A stretch of DNA of 64,000 nucleotides from an uncultured Demequina sp. (GTDB lineage Bacteria > Actinomycetota > Actinomycetes > Actinomycetales > Demequinaceae): contig CALALQ010000307.1 in the NCBI GenBank assembly GCA_937925595.1, forward strand, positions 6,980 through 70,979, given 5' to 3'. Positions 35,939-44,911 of the stretch are shown in pieces (the first letter of the stretch is position 1; every line of letters starts with the position of its first letter). A model generated the notes under the pieces. It saw only the letters and a list, made by a program, of their open reading frames with translations. It was not told the origin of the DNA and did not search any database. Made by a program: the position numbers and the translations under genes.

Positions 35939-37491
35939 CAGTGGAAGAAGTGCCTGGTACCCGTGTGGTACAGCGTGATTCCCGCGGCGGCAGCGGCGTC
36001 AATGACCTCGCCATCGCGCACCGAGCCGCCGGGCGACACGATCGCCCGCACGCCCGCCTCGGCAAGCACCAGCAGGCCGTCGGCGAAGGGGAAGAACGCG
36101 TCCGACGCTGCGACGGCTCCCTCCACACGGTCGCCAGCGCGCGTCACGGCAAGGCGACAGGAGTCAACGCGGTTGACCTGGCCCATGCCGATGCCGACGG
36201 CAGCGCCGTCCTTCGCGAGCAGAATCGCGTTCGACTTCGCCGAGCGGCAGGCCCTCCACGCGAACTCAAGGTCCGCGAGCGTCGCGGCGTCCGCGGGCTC
36301 ACCCGCGACCAGCTCCCATGACGCGGCGTTGTCGCCGGGCGCATCGATGCGGTCGGGGCTCTGGAGCAGGAGGCCGCCGCTGATGTGGCGGGCGTCGCCG
36401 CTGCCGGCGTCTGCGGCAACCTCGAGGACGCGCAGGTTCTTTTTCGCAGAGAGAATCTCGAGCGCCGCAGGCTCGTAGCCGGGGGCGACAACGACCTCGG
36501 TGAAGATTGGCGCAATCGACTGCGCGGCCTGAGCTGTGATGATGCCGTTCGCGGCGATCACGCCGCCATACGCGGAGACCGGGTCCGTCGCGTGGGCCCG
36601 CTCGTGCGCCTGAGCGATCGAGTCGCCCACCGCGATGCCGCAGGGGTTCGCGTGTTTGATGACCGCCACCGCGGGCTGCGTGAAGTCGTGCGCGGCGCGC
36701 CATGCGGCGTCCGCGTCCACGTAGTTGTTGTACGACATCTCCTTGCCCTGCAGCTGGCGGGCGCCTGCGAGGCCGGGAGCGCCGTAGTCGTTGCGGTACA
36801 GCGCGGCGCTTTGGTGGGGGTTCTCCCCGTAGCGCAGCGTCGCCTCGCGAGTGGCGCTGAAGCCCACCCAGCCGGGGAAGCCGCCCTCAGCGTCGGACGC
36901 GACGACGTTGCCCATCCACGAGGCGACGGCAATGTCATAGGTGGCCGTGTGGCGGAAAGCCTGGGCGGCGAGCGACTTGCGCTGTTCGAGGGTGAAGCCG
37001 CCAGCCTCCACGGCCGCGAGCACGTCGCCGTAGGCCTCGGGCGTGACCACGACGGCGACGCTCGGGTGGTTCTTGGCTGCGGCGCGCACCATGGACGGGC
37101 CGCCGATGTCGATCTGCTCCACCACCGCGTCCTCGGAGGCGCCGGAGGCGACCGTCGCGGCGAACGGGTAGAGGTTCACCACCACGAGCTCGAAGGGCTT
37201 GATGTCGAGCTCGGTGAGCTGCTCACGGTGGTCGTCGAGGCGACGGTCCGCGAGGATGCCCGCGTGGATGCGGGGGTGGAGCGTCTTGACGCGACCGTCG
37301 AGGCACTCGGGAAAGCCGGTGACCGCCTCGACCGGGGTCACGGGCACGCCCGCCTCGGCGATTTGCGAGGCGGTGGAACCCGTCGACACGATCTCGACGC
37401 CAGCCGCGGCAAGCCCGCGCGCCAACTCTGTCAGTCCCGTCTTGTCGTAAACAGAGACGAGTGCCCTGCGCACCGGAATCCGGTCGCTCAT
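35938..37491 (-). CDS. purH: Bifunctional AICAR formyltransferase / IMP cyclohydrolase
   Basis: PurH (517 aa) performs the last two steps of IMP synthesis. The N-terminal MGS-like cyclohydrolase domain has [25 protein letters not shown] and [15 protein letters not shown]. The C-terminal AICAR transformylase domain has the Lys-His pair in [13 protein letters not shown] and the end [15 protein letters not shown]. It uses 10-formyl-THF, linking it to folD/glyA/purU in this window. It starts in an ATGA overlap with purN. Confidence 0.97.
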   Translation of the reverse strand: MSDRIPVRRALVSVYDKTGLTELARGLAAAGVEIVSTGSTASQIAEAGVPVTPVEAVTGFPECLDGRVKTLHPRIHAGILADRRLDDHREQLTELDIKPFELVVVNLYPFAATVASGASEDAVVEQIDIGGPSMVRAAAKNHPSVAVVVTPEAYGDVLAAVEAGGFTLEQRKSLAAQAFRHTATYDIAVASWMGNVVASDAEGGFPGWVGFSATREATLRYGENPHQSAALYRNDYGAPGLAGARQLQGKEMSYNNYVDADAAWRAAHDFTQPAVAVIKHANPCGIAVGDSIAQAHERAHATDPVSAYGGVIAANGIITAQAAQSIAPIFTEVVVAPGYEPAALEILSAKKNLRVLEVAADAGSGDARHISGGLLLQSPDRIDAPGDNAASWELVAGEPADAATLADLEFAWRACRSAKSNAILLAKDGAAVGIGMGQVNRVDSCRLAVTRAGDRVEGAVAASDAFFPFADGLLVLAEAGVRAIVSPGGSVRDGEVIDAAAAAGITLYHTGTRHFFH

Positions 37492-38111
37492 GCGTTCTCC
37501 TTGCTGCCGATGCGGACGATGCGGCCGTCTACAGTCCAGCCTTCACGCAGCATCCGCCCCACGGTGGTGGCGACGAGTTCGCGCTCAACGACCTTGATGC
37601 GCTCGTGAAGGGTTTCCTCTGTGTCATTGTCCCAAACCTCGACGGCGGCCTGCGCGACGATGGGACCCGTGTCGATGCCCTCATCGACGATGATCACGGT
37701 GCATCCCGTGACCTTCGCGCCGCCAGCGAGCGCATCGCGTACGCCGTGGGCGCCGGGGTACGAAGGAAGCAGCGCCGGGTGCGTGTTGATGATGCGACCG
37801 CCAAAGCGCGACAGTGATGGCGCGCCCAGAATCTTCATGAAACCGGCGAGCACCACGAGGTCCGGGTCGAAGCTCGCGATGGTGCGCGCAACCGCCTCGT
37901 CCCACAGCTCGCGGCTGGGGAAGTCCTTGAGGCTCACGACAGCGGTGGGCAGACCCGCCTCGGAGGCAATCTCGAGGCCGCGGATTCCAGGCCGGTCGGA
38001 GATCACTCCTGCGATCCGCACTCCGTACTCGGGGTCCTTGGCGGCGTCGATGATCGCCTGCATGGTGCTGCCTGCGCCAGAGATGAGAACGACGATCGAC
38101 GCGGGAGCCAC
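37488..38111 (-). CDS. purN: Phosphoribosylglycinamide formyltransferase
   Basis: PurN (207 aa) formylates GAR using 10-formyl-THF. It has [13 protein letters not shown] (phosphate-binding loop), VLAGFMKIL, the catalytic Asn/His in [16 protein letters not shown] and the catalytic Asp in [15 protein letters not shown] start at 38111. It heads the purN-purH-DUF3017 operon, with a 46-nt divergent promoter gap to the small membrane protein at 38158. Confidence 0.96.
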   Translation of the reverse strand: MAPASIVVLISGAGSTMQAIIDAAKDPEYGVRIAGVISDRPGIRGLEIASEAGLPTAVVSLKDFPSRELWDEAVARTIASFDPDLVVLAGFMKILGAPSLSRFGGRIINTHPALLPSYPGAHGVRDALAGGAKVTGCTVIIVDEGIDTGPIVAQAAVEVWDNDTEETLHERIKVVERELVATTVGRMLREGWTVDGRIVRIGSKENA

Positions 38112-38157
38112 GCGAAGAGCCTAACGGGAGGTCAGCCGTGGCACCTACGCTTGACCC

Positions 38158-38574
38158 ATGACCACCACGCCGACGCAACGTCCCCAGCTGCCGCGAGAGC
38201 TTCGCCGTGACGCGATGTGGACGTTCGTGCTGCTGGGACTCAGCGCGCTGCTGTGGATGCTGGGCCTGCCGCTTTCCCTCATGGTGCTGGCCTCTGGCCC
38301 CGCGACTGTCTCGTTCGCCATCTCCGCGCTCATCAACTCGCGCGGGGTCGTGGACGCTGCCGCGATTCGCGTCTGGCTGGGCGTCGCCATCGCCATGGGC
38401 GGGCTGATCCTGCTCGCCGGACTGGGTCTGCTGCTGATGCGCGGCCCCACAGAACAGTTCGAACGCTGCCTCGACCGCGCCATCACGGAGACCGCGCGAC
38501 GCGAGTGCCAAGTGGAGTTCGAGAAGGCCCGCGACGATCTCCTCAAGAAGTACGGCGCGGTCACCACTCGCTAA
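38158..38574 (+). CDS. Small membrane protein of unknown function
   Basis: A 138-residue protein not recognised as a named family. A basic N-terminus (QLPRELRRDAM) is followed by two strong hydrophobic segments (about 21-45 and 70-95). A charged cytoplasmic-looking tail with two Cys (RCLDRAITETARRECQVEF) ends in KKYGAVTTR. It diverges from purN and its TAA overlaps the TAG of the DUF6350 gene by 4 nt. It probably has a structural or regulatory membrane role; nothing more can be said. Confidence 0.7.
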   Translation: MTTTPTQRPQLPRELRRDAMWTFVLLGLSALLWMLGLPLSLMVLASGPATVSFAISALINSRGVVDAAAIRVWLGVAIAMGGLILLAGLGLLLMRGPTEQFERCLDRAITETARRECQVEFEKARDDLLKKYGAVTTR

Positions 38575-39785
38575 GCGGGCTGCTCGTCAGGGACGACGCT
38601 GAGGACAGGCTCCTTGCGGCGTCGCCCAGGCAGGAGGCCAGCGAGCAGCAGCAGGCCGTGGCCAAGGAAGTACCCGCCCGCCGCGAGGAAGCCGCTCGTC
38701 ACGGCCACCGGGAGCACCTCCACGCCCACCACCTCCAGCCGGCCCGGGCCCAATGCACCCGACGCGATGGCCCCGAGCAGTCCCACGCTCACGACAAACA
38801 CCGCGAGCCCGGCGCCCACTCCGGGGAGGTCGGCCAGCGACGTCGTGATGCGCCCGCCAAGCGCCACCCTCACAATCATCGCGACCGCAACGATCGCCGC
38901 GGGAGCCCACACCAGCAGCCCACCGCTCACCGTGGGCAGGGCGCCGAAGATCGGGAAGGCGGGCACAGCGTCGGCCGCAATCTCGTTTGGCGAATACAGA
39001 CTCCCCTCACCCACCGAGAAGCCCTGACCGGTGAGCCAACCCAGCATCCACACGCTGAGGTTGGGCGTGTAGAGCGCCTGGCCGAGCGCCAGTGCGAATC
39101 CGCCAAGGGGATCGATGCCCAGCGCCTCGACGCCGGTCGCGATGCGACCTCGGCCCAGATAGGTGAACACGCCCCCAACGACCGCTGCCACAGCGAGCAC
39201 ACCCACGACGGTTGCGAGACCCAGCCGAAGCCCTTGGCGCACTGCGAGCGAAACGCGCGGCACCCAGCCGAACTCGGCGCCGTAGGCACGCCAGATGCCC
39301 ACCGCGACGGCGGGGCCGGCGATCAGCACGGCGACGACAGCGGTCTGCAAGGTGCGGTTGGCGAGGTCCGGATAGCCGCGATTGGAGAGCACCTCAGCGA
39401 GGCACACGAGGCCCGCGTAGGTGCCGGTGGCGATCGCCCAACTTGCCCACGTCTTGGTGCAGAAGCGCCGCGCGATGGCCGCCAGAATCGCCGCCGCGAT
39501 GAGCGTGAATCCCAGCGGCACCAGGGTGAACGCGATGCCATCGACGATGTACGGCACGCCGTGCGCAAGCAGCCACACGCGGACGGACAGCTTGGTGACC
39601 GCCATCCAGTCGATGTCCGTGGAGCCGTTGGCGGTGGGCGCAGCGGCAGCCGCCGCGAACGCCGGGCCCAGCACCACGATGATGCCGAGCGCCGCCGCCT
39701 GCACGCCCGTCAGCACGCCGCCAACCCAGCCGGGAGCGCCAGCGAGCAGCGCTTGAAGCCGGGTGGGCTGGGGTGCGGGAGTCAC
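38571..39785 (-). CDS. DUF6350 polytopic membrane protein
   Basis: A 404-residue protein with roughly ten hydrophobic helices, GTG start. Segments such as LSVRVWLLAHGVPYIV, GGFALALGQALYTPNLSVWMLGW and SVGEGSLYSPNEI fit the actinobacterial DUF6350 family. Members are commonly encoded between sucCD and purN, as here. No enzymatic motif is visible and the role is unknown. It could share transcription with sucCD upstream, although 86 nt with a CCGACGCTG copy lie between. Confidence 0.75.
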   Translation of the reverse strand: MTPAPQPTRLQALLAGAPGWVGGVLTGVQAAALGIIVVLGPAFAAAAAAPTANGSTDIDWMAVTKLSVRVWLLAHGVPYIVDGIAFTLVPLGFTLIAAAILAAIARRFCTKTWASWAIATGTYAGLVCLAEVLSNRGYPDLANRTLQTAVVAVLIAGPAVAVGIWRAYGAEFGWVPRVSLAVRQGLRLGLATVVGVLAVAAVVGGVFTYLGRGRIATGVEALGIDPLGGFALALGQALYTPNLSVWMLGWLTGQGFSVGEGSLYSPNEIAADAVPAFPIFGALPTVSGGLLVWAPAAIVAVAMIVRVALGGRITTSLADLPGVGAGLAVFVVSVGLLGAIASGALGPGRLEVVGVEVLPVAVTSGFLAAGGYFLGHGLLLLAGLLPGRRRKEPVLSVVPDEQPA

Positions 39786-39802
39786 CCCGCTATGGTCGCA
39801 AG

Positions 39803-39811
39803 CCGACGCTG
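39803..39811 (+). repeat. Intergenic copy of the CCGACGCTG 9-mer
   Basis: Exact copy in the 86-nt gap between sucD and the DUF6350 gene, 61 nt past the sucD stop on the minus strand. No pairing partner of the motif is nearby. Confidence 0.6.
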
Positions 39812-39871
39812 GCCTCCTTGGGAGCGGCGCGCGGGCTTAGCGCGGCCCCACCCCAAAGGACGGCTCGGCGA

Positions 39872-40756
39872 CTAGGCGTTGGTGGTGAGGATCTCTCGCA
39901 TGATCGCGGCGGTCTCCGAGGGCGTCTTGCCTACGCGCACGCCGGCGGCCTCGAGGGCCTCCTTCTTGGCCTGTGCGGTGCCGGAGGAGCCGGACACGAT
40001 GGCGCCCGCGTGGCCCATGGTCTTGCCCTCTGGGGCCTCGAAGCCCGCGACGTAACCCACGACGGGCTTGGTGACGTGCTCGCGGATGTACGCGGCCGCG
40101 CGCTCCTCGGCGTCGCCGCCGATCTCGCCGATCATGACGATCGCGGCGGTGTCGGGGTCGTTCTCGAAGGCCTCAAGGCAGTCGATGTGCGTGGTCCCGA
40201 TGATGGGGTCGCCGCCGATGCCGACGCACGTGGAGAAGCCGAGGTCACGCAGCTCGAACATCATCTGGTAGGTCAGCGTGCCGGACTTGGACACCAGGCC
40301 AATGCGGCCCGGGCCGGTGATGTTCGCGGGGGTGATGCCTACGTTGGACTGGCCGGGCGTGATGAGTCCGGGGCAGTTGGGGCCGATGAGACGAGTGCCT
40401 TTGGACTGGGCGTAGGAGAAGAACTCGGCGGTGTCCTTGACCGGAACGCCTTCCGTGATGATCACGACGAGCGGCACACCCGCGTCGACGGCCTCGATGA
40501 CCGCGCCCTTGGTGAAGGCCGGGGGAACGAAGACCACCGAGACGTCGGCGCCGGTGGCGGCCACAGCGTCGGCCACCGTGCCGAAGACCGGGACGGTGCG
40601 CTCGGGGAACTCGACCTGCTCCCCCGCCTTGCGGGGGTTCACGCCGCCAACGATGTCGGTGCCGGAGGCGAGCATGCGCGTCGTGTGCTTCATGCCCTCG
40701 GAGCCGGTCATGCCCTGGACGATGACCTTGGAGTCCTTGGTGAGGAAGATTGCCAT
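39872..40756 (-). CDS. sucD: Succinyl-CoA synthetase alpha subunit
   Basis: SucD (294 aa) forms the catalytic alpha subunit of succinyl-CoA ligase. It has [14 protein letters not shown] (CoA-binding Rossmann segment), [13 protein letters not shown], and the phosphorylated active-site His in [13 protein letters not shown] near residue 250. ATG 40756 ([10 protein letters not shown]) is used. It follows sucC by 13 nt, so the subunits are co-expressed. Confidence 0.97.
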   Translation of the reverse strand: MAIFLTKDSKVIVQGMTGSEGMKHTTRMLASGTDIVGGVNPRKAGEQVEFPERTVPVFGTVADAVAATGADVSVVFVPPAFTKGAVIEAVDAGVPLVVIITEGVPVKDTAEFFSYAQSKGTRLIGPNCPGLITPGQSNVGITPANITGPGRIGLVSKSGTLTYQMMFELRDLGFSTCVGIGGDPIIGTTHIDCLEAFENDPDTAAIVMIGEIGGDAEERAAAYIREHVTKPVVGYVAGFEAPEGKTMGHAGAIVSGSSGTAQAKKEALEAAGVRVGKTPSETAAIMREILTTNA

Positions 40757-40769
40757 GGCTGGTCGCTCC

Positions 40770-41942
40770 TTACGCTGCCGCGGCGGCGAGCTCAGCGGCC
40801 TTGGCCGCGGCGCCGTCCATGGTGTCGACGATGGTGACGAGTGGGTGGTTGGCTGCGGCGAGGATCTCGCGACCCTCTTCCACGGCGTTGCCGTCGAGGC
40901 GAACGACGAGCGGCTTGGAGGCCTCGGAGCCGAGGGTCTCGAGAGCGCCGACGATTCCCTTGGCAACCTCGATGCAGCTGGTGATGCCGCCGAAGACGTT
41001 GACGAACACCGACTTCACCTGCGGGTCGCCCAGGATCACGTCGAGGCCGTTCGCCATCACCTCTGCCGACGCTCCACCACCGATGTCGAGGAAGTTCGCC
41101 GGCTTCTGGCCGCCGTGAGCTTCGCCCGCGTAGGCGACGACGTCGAGAGTCGACATCACGAGGCCAGCGCCGTTGCCGATGATGCCGACGGAGCCGTCAA
41201 GCTTCACGTAGTTCAGATCGAGCGCCTTGGCCTTCGCCTCGAGCGGGTCCGCTGCGTCCTTGTCCTCGAGCGCCTCGTGGTCCGCGTGGCGGAAGTCGGC
41301 GTTGGCGTCGAGGCTGACCTTGCCGTCGAGCGCGATGATCTTGCCGTCCTCGGTCTGGACCAGCGGGTTCACCTCGACGAGGGTCGCGTCTTCGTCGCGG
41401 TATACCGCCCACAGCTTCTCGATGACCGCGGCAACTTCGCCCGCGATCTCCGCGTCGAAGCCAGCCGCAGAGACGATCTCGGCGGCCTTCGCGGCATCGA
41501 TGCCGACGATCGGGTCCACCGCCACCTTCGCGAGCGCCTCCGGGCGCTCCACGGCGAGCTGCTCGATCTCCATGCCGCCTTCCACAGAGCACATCGCAAG
41601 GTAGCGGCGCTCCGCACGGTCGAGCAGGACGGAGAAGTAGAACTCCTTGGCGATGCGCGCACCCGCGGCGATCATCACGCGGTGCACCGTGTGGCCCTTG
41701 ATGTCCATGCCGAGGATCTGCGCGGCAGCCGCCTCAGCGTCGGCCGGATTGTGCACGACCTTCACACCGCCGGCCTTGCCGCGACCACCGGTCTTGACCT
41801 GGGCCTTGACGACGACGGTCCCGCCGCCCAGCGACTCAGCGGCGGCGCGAGCCTCCGCGGGGGTGGTGGCGACGATTCCCGGCAGCACGGGCACCCCGTG
41901 CTTTTCAAAGATGTCGCGCGCTTGGTACTCGAAGAGGTCCAT
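40770..41942 (-). CDS. sucC: Succinyl-CoA synthetase beta subunit
   Basis: SucC (390 aa) has an ATP-grasp domain and binds nucleotide for succinyl-CoA ligase. Motifs are [38 protein letters not shown], the metal-site [17 protein letters not shown] and NIFGGI-like [13 protein letters not shown] 41942 is 6 nt after GAAGGA; a TTG at 41948 is a less likely start. First gene of the sucC-sucD unit. Confidence 0.97.
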   Translation of the reverse strand: MDLFEYQARDIFEKHGVPVLPGIVATTPAEARAAAESLGGGTVVVKAQVKTGGRGKAGGVKVVHNPADAEAAAAQILGMDIKGHTVHRVMIAAGARIAKEFYFSVLLDRAERRYLAMCSVEGGMEIEQLAVERPEALAKVAVDPIVGIDAAKAAEIVSAAGFDAEIAGEVAAVIEKLWAVYRDEDATLVEVNPLVQTEDGKIIALDGKVSLDANADFRHADHEALEDKDAADPLEAKAKALDLNYVKLDGSVGIIGNGAGLVMSTLDVVAYAGEAHGGQKPANFLDIGGGASAEVMANGLDVILGDPQVKSVFVNVFGGITSCIEVAKGIVGALETLGSEASKPLVVRLDGNAVEEGREILAAANHPLVTIVDTMDGAAAKAAELAAAAA

Positions 41943-42038
41943 CCTCAATCCTTCGCAGGTGGGGTGCGCAGCAGTGACGCGTTAAGGGTTCGGGCCAAGC
42001 CTAATCGTGTGGGGCGGGTGCGTGTGCCGCCAAGACCG

Positions 42039-42641
42039 TCAGCGGGAACTCGACTCTTCCAAGTCATCCACAACACTGGTTGCCTCCAGAGGCCACGCAC
42101 GCGATTGCTTCGCTTCAAGGAGCGCGTCACGAATGTCGCCAAACCACTCCTGGTAGGGCGGGTCGACAAACGCGATGTATTTAGCAAGTTCCTCCAGAGT
42201 CACCCGAGCCATTCGCACACGATCGCGAACGGGCACCACCTCACGCAGGCCCCGCGTCCGGCTCAGATGGGCGACTCCCTTATTGAAGTCGGCTCGGCGC
42301 GATTTGATCGGGTCAGAGCCGCCCCAGAGTGCTGCGAGATCCCCAGCCTCCACATCGTCCCCATGCTCAGGGTTAGTGCAACCAGAAGGGCACCGGAGGA
42401 AGTCGGCGATCACCCGGGTGTGAATTACGAGATCGTGCATTCCCATAGGGTGGTTGAAATGCCGACGACTGCCTTTGTTGAAGTCGAAGAGCTCGCCGAA
42501 GCGCAAATGCTGGACTACGCCCTCGCCCCGGAAGCCCAGAGCATCGAGGAGGCAAAGCACTTCCCACGAGAGCGCCTGTCGAATTACGCGTTCGAGTTCT
42601 AGGTCACTCGGCCTTGTTCTCGGCGGGCGCCTGTTCCCCAT
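42039..42641 (-). CDS. Orphan protein of unknown function, atypical composition
   Basis: A predicted 200-residue soluble protein with no family I recognise. Notable stretches are FDFNKGSRRHFNHPMGMHDLVIHTRVIADFL, interrupted in the middle by no motif of known function. Next comes a Cys pair (RCPSGC) with NPEHGDD, and then two further FNKG/RDR blocks. DNA here is visibly less GC-rich than the flanking sucC and regulator genes. It ends 97 nt from sucC and begins 8 nt from the response-regulator stop. Mixed composition and isolation suggest recent acquisition. The start is uncertain; internal ATGs near GMHDLV are alternatives. Confidence 0.55.
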   Translation of the reverse strand: MGNRRPPRTRPSDLELERVIRQALSWEVLCLLDALGFRGEGVVQHLRFGELFDFNKGSRRHFNHPMGMHDLVIHTRVIADFLRCPSGCTNPEHGDDVEAGDLAALWGGSDPIKSRRADFNKGVAHLSRTRGLREVVPVRDRVRMARVTLEELAKYIAFVDPPYQEWFGDIRDALLEAKQSRAWPLEATSVVDDLEESSSR

Positions 42642-42649
42642 GATTCCCC

Positions 42650-43297
42650 CTAGAGGTCTGCAGCAGAGCCCGGCGTCACGAAACCTGACTCGTACGCGAC
42701 GATCACGGCTTGCGTCCGGTCGCGCACACCCAGTTTCATCAGGATCGACGCCACGTGCGATTTCACCGTCTCGACAGATACGAACAGGCCCGACGCTATC
42801 TCCTGGTTGGAGCGGCCCCTCGCCAATTCTCGCAGCACCGCCTGCTCGCGTTCCGTGAGTTCTGGAAGCTGCACTCCCTGCGACGTGGCGAAGCGCTCGA
42901 TGACGGCCCGGGTCGAGGCCGGGAAAAGCAGCGACTCCCCCGCCGCGACGATCCGCACGGCCTCGATGAGCTCGGTGGGCGGCACTCGCTTGAGGACGAA
43001 GCCCGCGGCACCCGAGCGCATCGCCTCGAAGACGTACTCATCGACCTCGAAGGTGGTCAGGACGAGCACGGCCGTCTCAGGGTGAGCCGCGGTGATCTCG
43101 CGGGTCGCCTCGAGCCCGTCCATCATGGGCATGCGCACGTCCATGAGCACCACGTCAGGGGTGTGCTCTCGCACCGCCTCGATGGCCTCGGCGCCGTTCC
43201 CGGCCTCGGCGACCACCTCCCAGCCGGCCTCGGAGCTCAGGATCGCGCGCAGGCCCATCCGCACCAGCGGATCGTCGTCCGCGATGACGATTCTCAT
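42650..43297 (-). CDS. LuxR/NarL-family response regulator
   Basis: A 215-residue regulator: receiver domain with acidic pair IADDDPL, phospho-acceptor Asp in VVLMDVRMPMMDG (about residue 54) and conserved Lys in FVLKRVPP. A LuxR-type HTH follows (LTEREQAVLRELARGRSNQEIASGLFVSVETVKSH). ATG 43297 begins MRIVIADDD; the longer frame upstream overlaps the kinase gene. The cognate kinase lies 13 nt upstream. The divergent MMPL exporter gene is the likely target. Confidence 0.93.
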   Translation of the reverse strand: MRIVIADDDPLVRMGLRAILSSEAGWEVVAEAGNGAEAIEAVREHTPDVVLMDVRMPMMDGLEATREITAAHPETAVLVLTTFEVDEYVFEAMRSGAAGFVLKRVPPTELIEAVRIVAAGESLLFPASTRAVIERFATSQGVQLPELTEREQAVLRELARGRSNQEIASGLFVSVETVKSHVASILMKLGVRDRTQAVIVAYESGFVTPGSAADL

Positions 43298-43310
43298 GCG
43301 TGGATCTTTC

Positions 43311-44684
43311 TCACGAACCAACTGTCTCGCGAAGCGCGCTCCACGGCGAGTCAGGCTCGCTGGCGGGGCCAAGGCTCGCCTCCAGAGGGATGAGCGCCAT
43401 CACCTCGAAGCCGCCATCATCGGTGGGGCCGATGCGTGACGCACCGCCAAGCAGGCCCACGCGATCGCGAATGCCGGCCACGCCGCGCCTGCCGGAGACC
43501 TGCGCCTCGTCGATGGGCGCGCCACCGGATCCGTTCGCCACGCGAATCGCGAGTGCGTCGCCGTCCTGGGTCACGGTCACCTCGACTGCCGCACCGGGTG
43601 CGTGCTTCGCCGCATTGGTGAGCGCCTCTCGCACGATGCCGAAGGCGGCTCGGCCCACTGCCGGCGCCACCTCCGGCGCCTCGAGGGTCGCGTCGATCGT
43701 CATGCCTGCGGCGCGGGACCCGTCAATGAGTCCGGGCAGGTCGCCGATGCCAGGAAGCGGTGCCCTCGTCTCGGGCTCATCGCCACGGAGCTGGGCGATG
43801 ATGCGGTCCAGTTCGCCCATGGCGGCCCGTCCGCGCTGCTCGATGTTGCGCAGTGCCTGCTTGGCGAAGGCGGGGTCAGACTCAAAGACATGAGCACCGG
43901 CTCCGGCCTGCACCACGGTCATGGTGATCATGTGGCCGATCGAGTCATGGAGCTCCTGGTCGATGCGGATGCGCTCTTCGGCACGCTCCGCGCGCTCTTC
44001 GGCGCGGGCCACGCGCTCCGACTCCCCCTGGCCGAGCGCCCAGGCGGCGACGGGAACATGCATCGCGCCAAGGCCGCGCATCAGCCACGCGCAAGGCACG
44101 GCGAAGAGCAGTGTGATCGGGTACAGCAGCCAGTAACCCCAGTCGCGAACCCACATGGTCGGGCCTCCACCCCACTCGGTCCACGGCTCGGTGATGACGC
44201 CAAAGTCAATGAGGGTCATCCACACCGCGGTCGCGAGCAGCGAGAAGGGCACCGTCACCGCAACGACGGCAAACGAGAACCCCACGGGGCCGAAGACGCC
44301 GCGGAATACCGTCCATGCGGCGACGCGCCAAGCGTGGGCGTCGCCAAAACGCGCGACACTCCAGCGCAGCATTCGCGTCCACCAGTTGCCCGTGGCCTCG
44401 ACTCCTTGAGACAGCCGCGGCGGTGCGGGCCTGTCAATCCCCGCGTCGAGCAGCGAGTTGATGTGCACCCGCTCGAAGCTGCCGATCCACCGCATCGTCA
44501 CCTGCGTGAGGACCAGCAGCGGAACGCCAACCCAGATGATGATGAGCGAGACGCCCGTGCTGTATGCGGTCACCGCCCAGGTGAACCACAGCACGCCAAG
44601 CGGCAGGCCGGCAAGCAAGTAAGCGGTGGCTCGCCACGTGCGGCCACTCCAGATGACTCCGAAAATGCGGTTGATAGCTGACAT
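43311..44684 (-). CDS. NarL-type sensor histidine kinase
   Basis: A 457-residue membrane kinase. Its N-terminal half has four to five hydrophobic helices in two groups. A linker coiled-coil (ERAEERIRIDQ) leads to the HisKA_3 dimerisation box with phospho-His in ELHDSIGHM. A HATPase follows, with REALTNAAKHAPGA and GRRGVAGIRDRVGLLGG. It has no large extracellular sensor domain, so it may sense the membrane itself, as in cell-envelope-stress kinases. Its partner is the regulator 13 nt downstream. It diverges from the MMPL exporter across 227 nt. Confidence 0.92.
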   Translation of the reverse strand: MSAINRIFGVIWSGRTWRATAYLLAGLPLGVLWFTWAVTAYSTGVSLIIIWVGVPLLVLTQVTMRWIGSFERVHINSLLDAGIDRPAPPRLSQGVEATGNWWTRMLRWSVARFGDAHAWRVAAWTVFRGVFGPVGFSFAVVAVTVPFSLLATAVWMTLIDFGVITEPWTEWGGGPTMWVRDWGYWLLYPITLLFAVPCAWLMRGLGAMHVPVAAWALGQGESERVARAEERAERAEERIRIDQELHDSIGHMITMTVVQAGAGAHVFESDPAFAKQALRNIEQRGRAAMGELDRIIAQLRGDEPETRAPLPGIGDLPGLIDGSRAAGMTIDATLEAPEVAPAVGRAAFGIVREALTNAAKHAPGAAVEVTVTQDGDALAIRVANGSGGAPIDEAQVSGRRGVAGIRDRVGLLGGASRIGPTDDGGFEVMALIPLEASLGPASEPDSPWSALRETVGS

Positions 44685-44744
44685 GCCCTCAATCGTGCCG
44701 GTGGGCGCCCCACCATGCCCACACCCGTGAGCCTGAACTTTTAC

Positions 44745-44760
44745 TCCCCCGTGAGGGGGA
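44745..44760. promoter_or_regulatory. Small palindrome in the kinase/MMPL divergent promoter
   Basis: TCCCCC-GTGA-GGGGGA, a 6-bp inverted repeat with a 4-nt centre, lies in the 227-nt region between the divergent kinase and exporter genes, 151 nt before the exporter ATG. It is a candidate operator for the LuxR-type regulator; nothing else in the gap stands out. Confidence 0.4.
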
Positions 44761-44911
44761 TGGACTGGGCCGCCTCACCCGCGCAGGGGAGCCGCTTTTC
44801 ACCCGCCCGGCATGCCACAAACCACTCGCTCGCGGGCTGTGCCGAGCGCCCCTGATTTCTAGTTTCGGAGGGTGGCCACCAACCCGGGGTGGCCTTCCCA
44901 AAGGAGGGGAC

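Noticed and set aside
42201..42602. Possible plus-strand gene overlapping the orphan protein
   Set aside because: The frame continues from the sucC antisense region and lacks its own start context; the minus-strand frame reads more like a protein.
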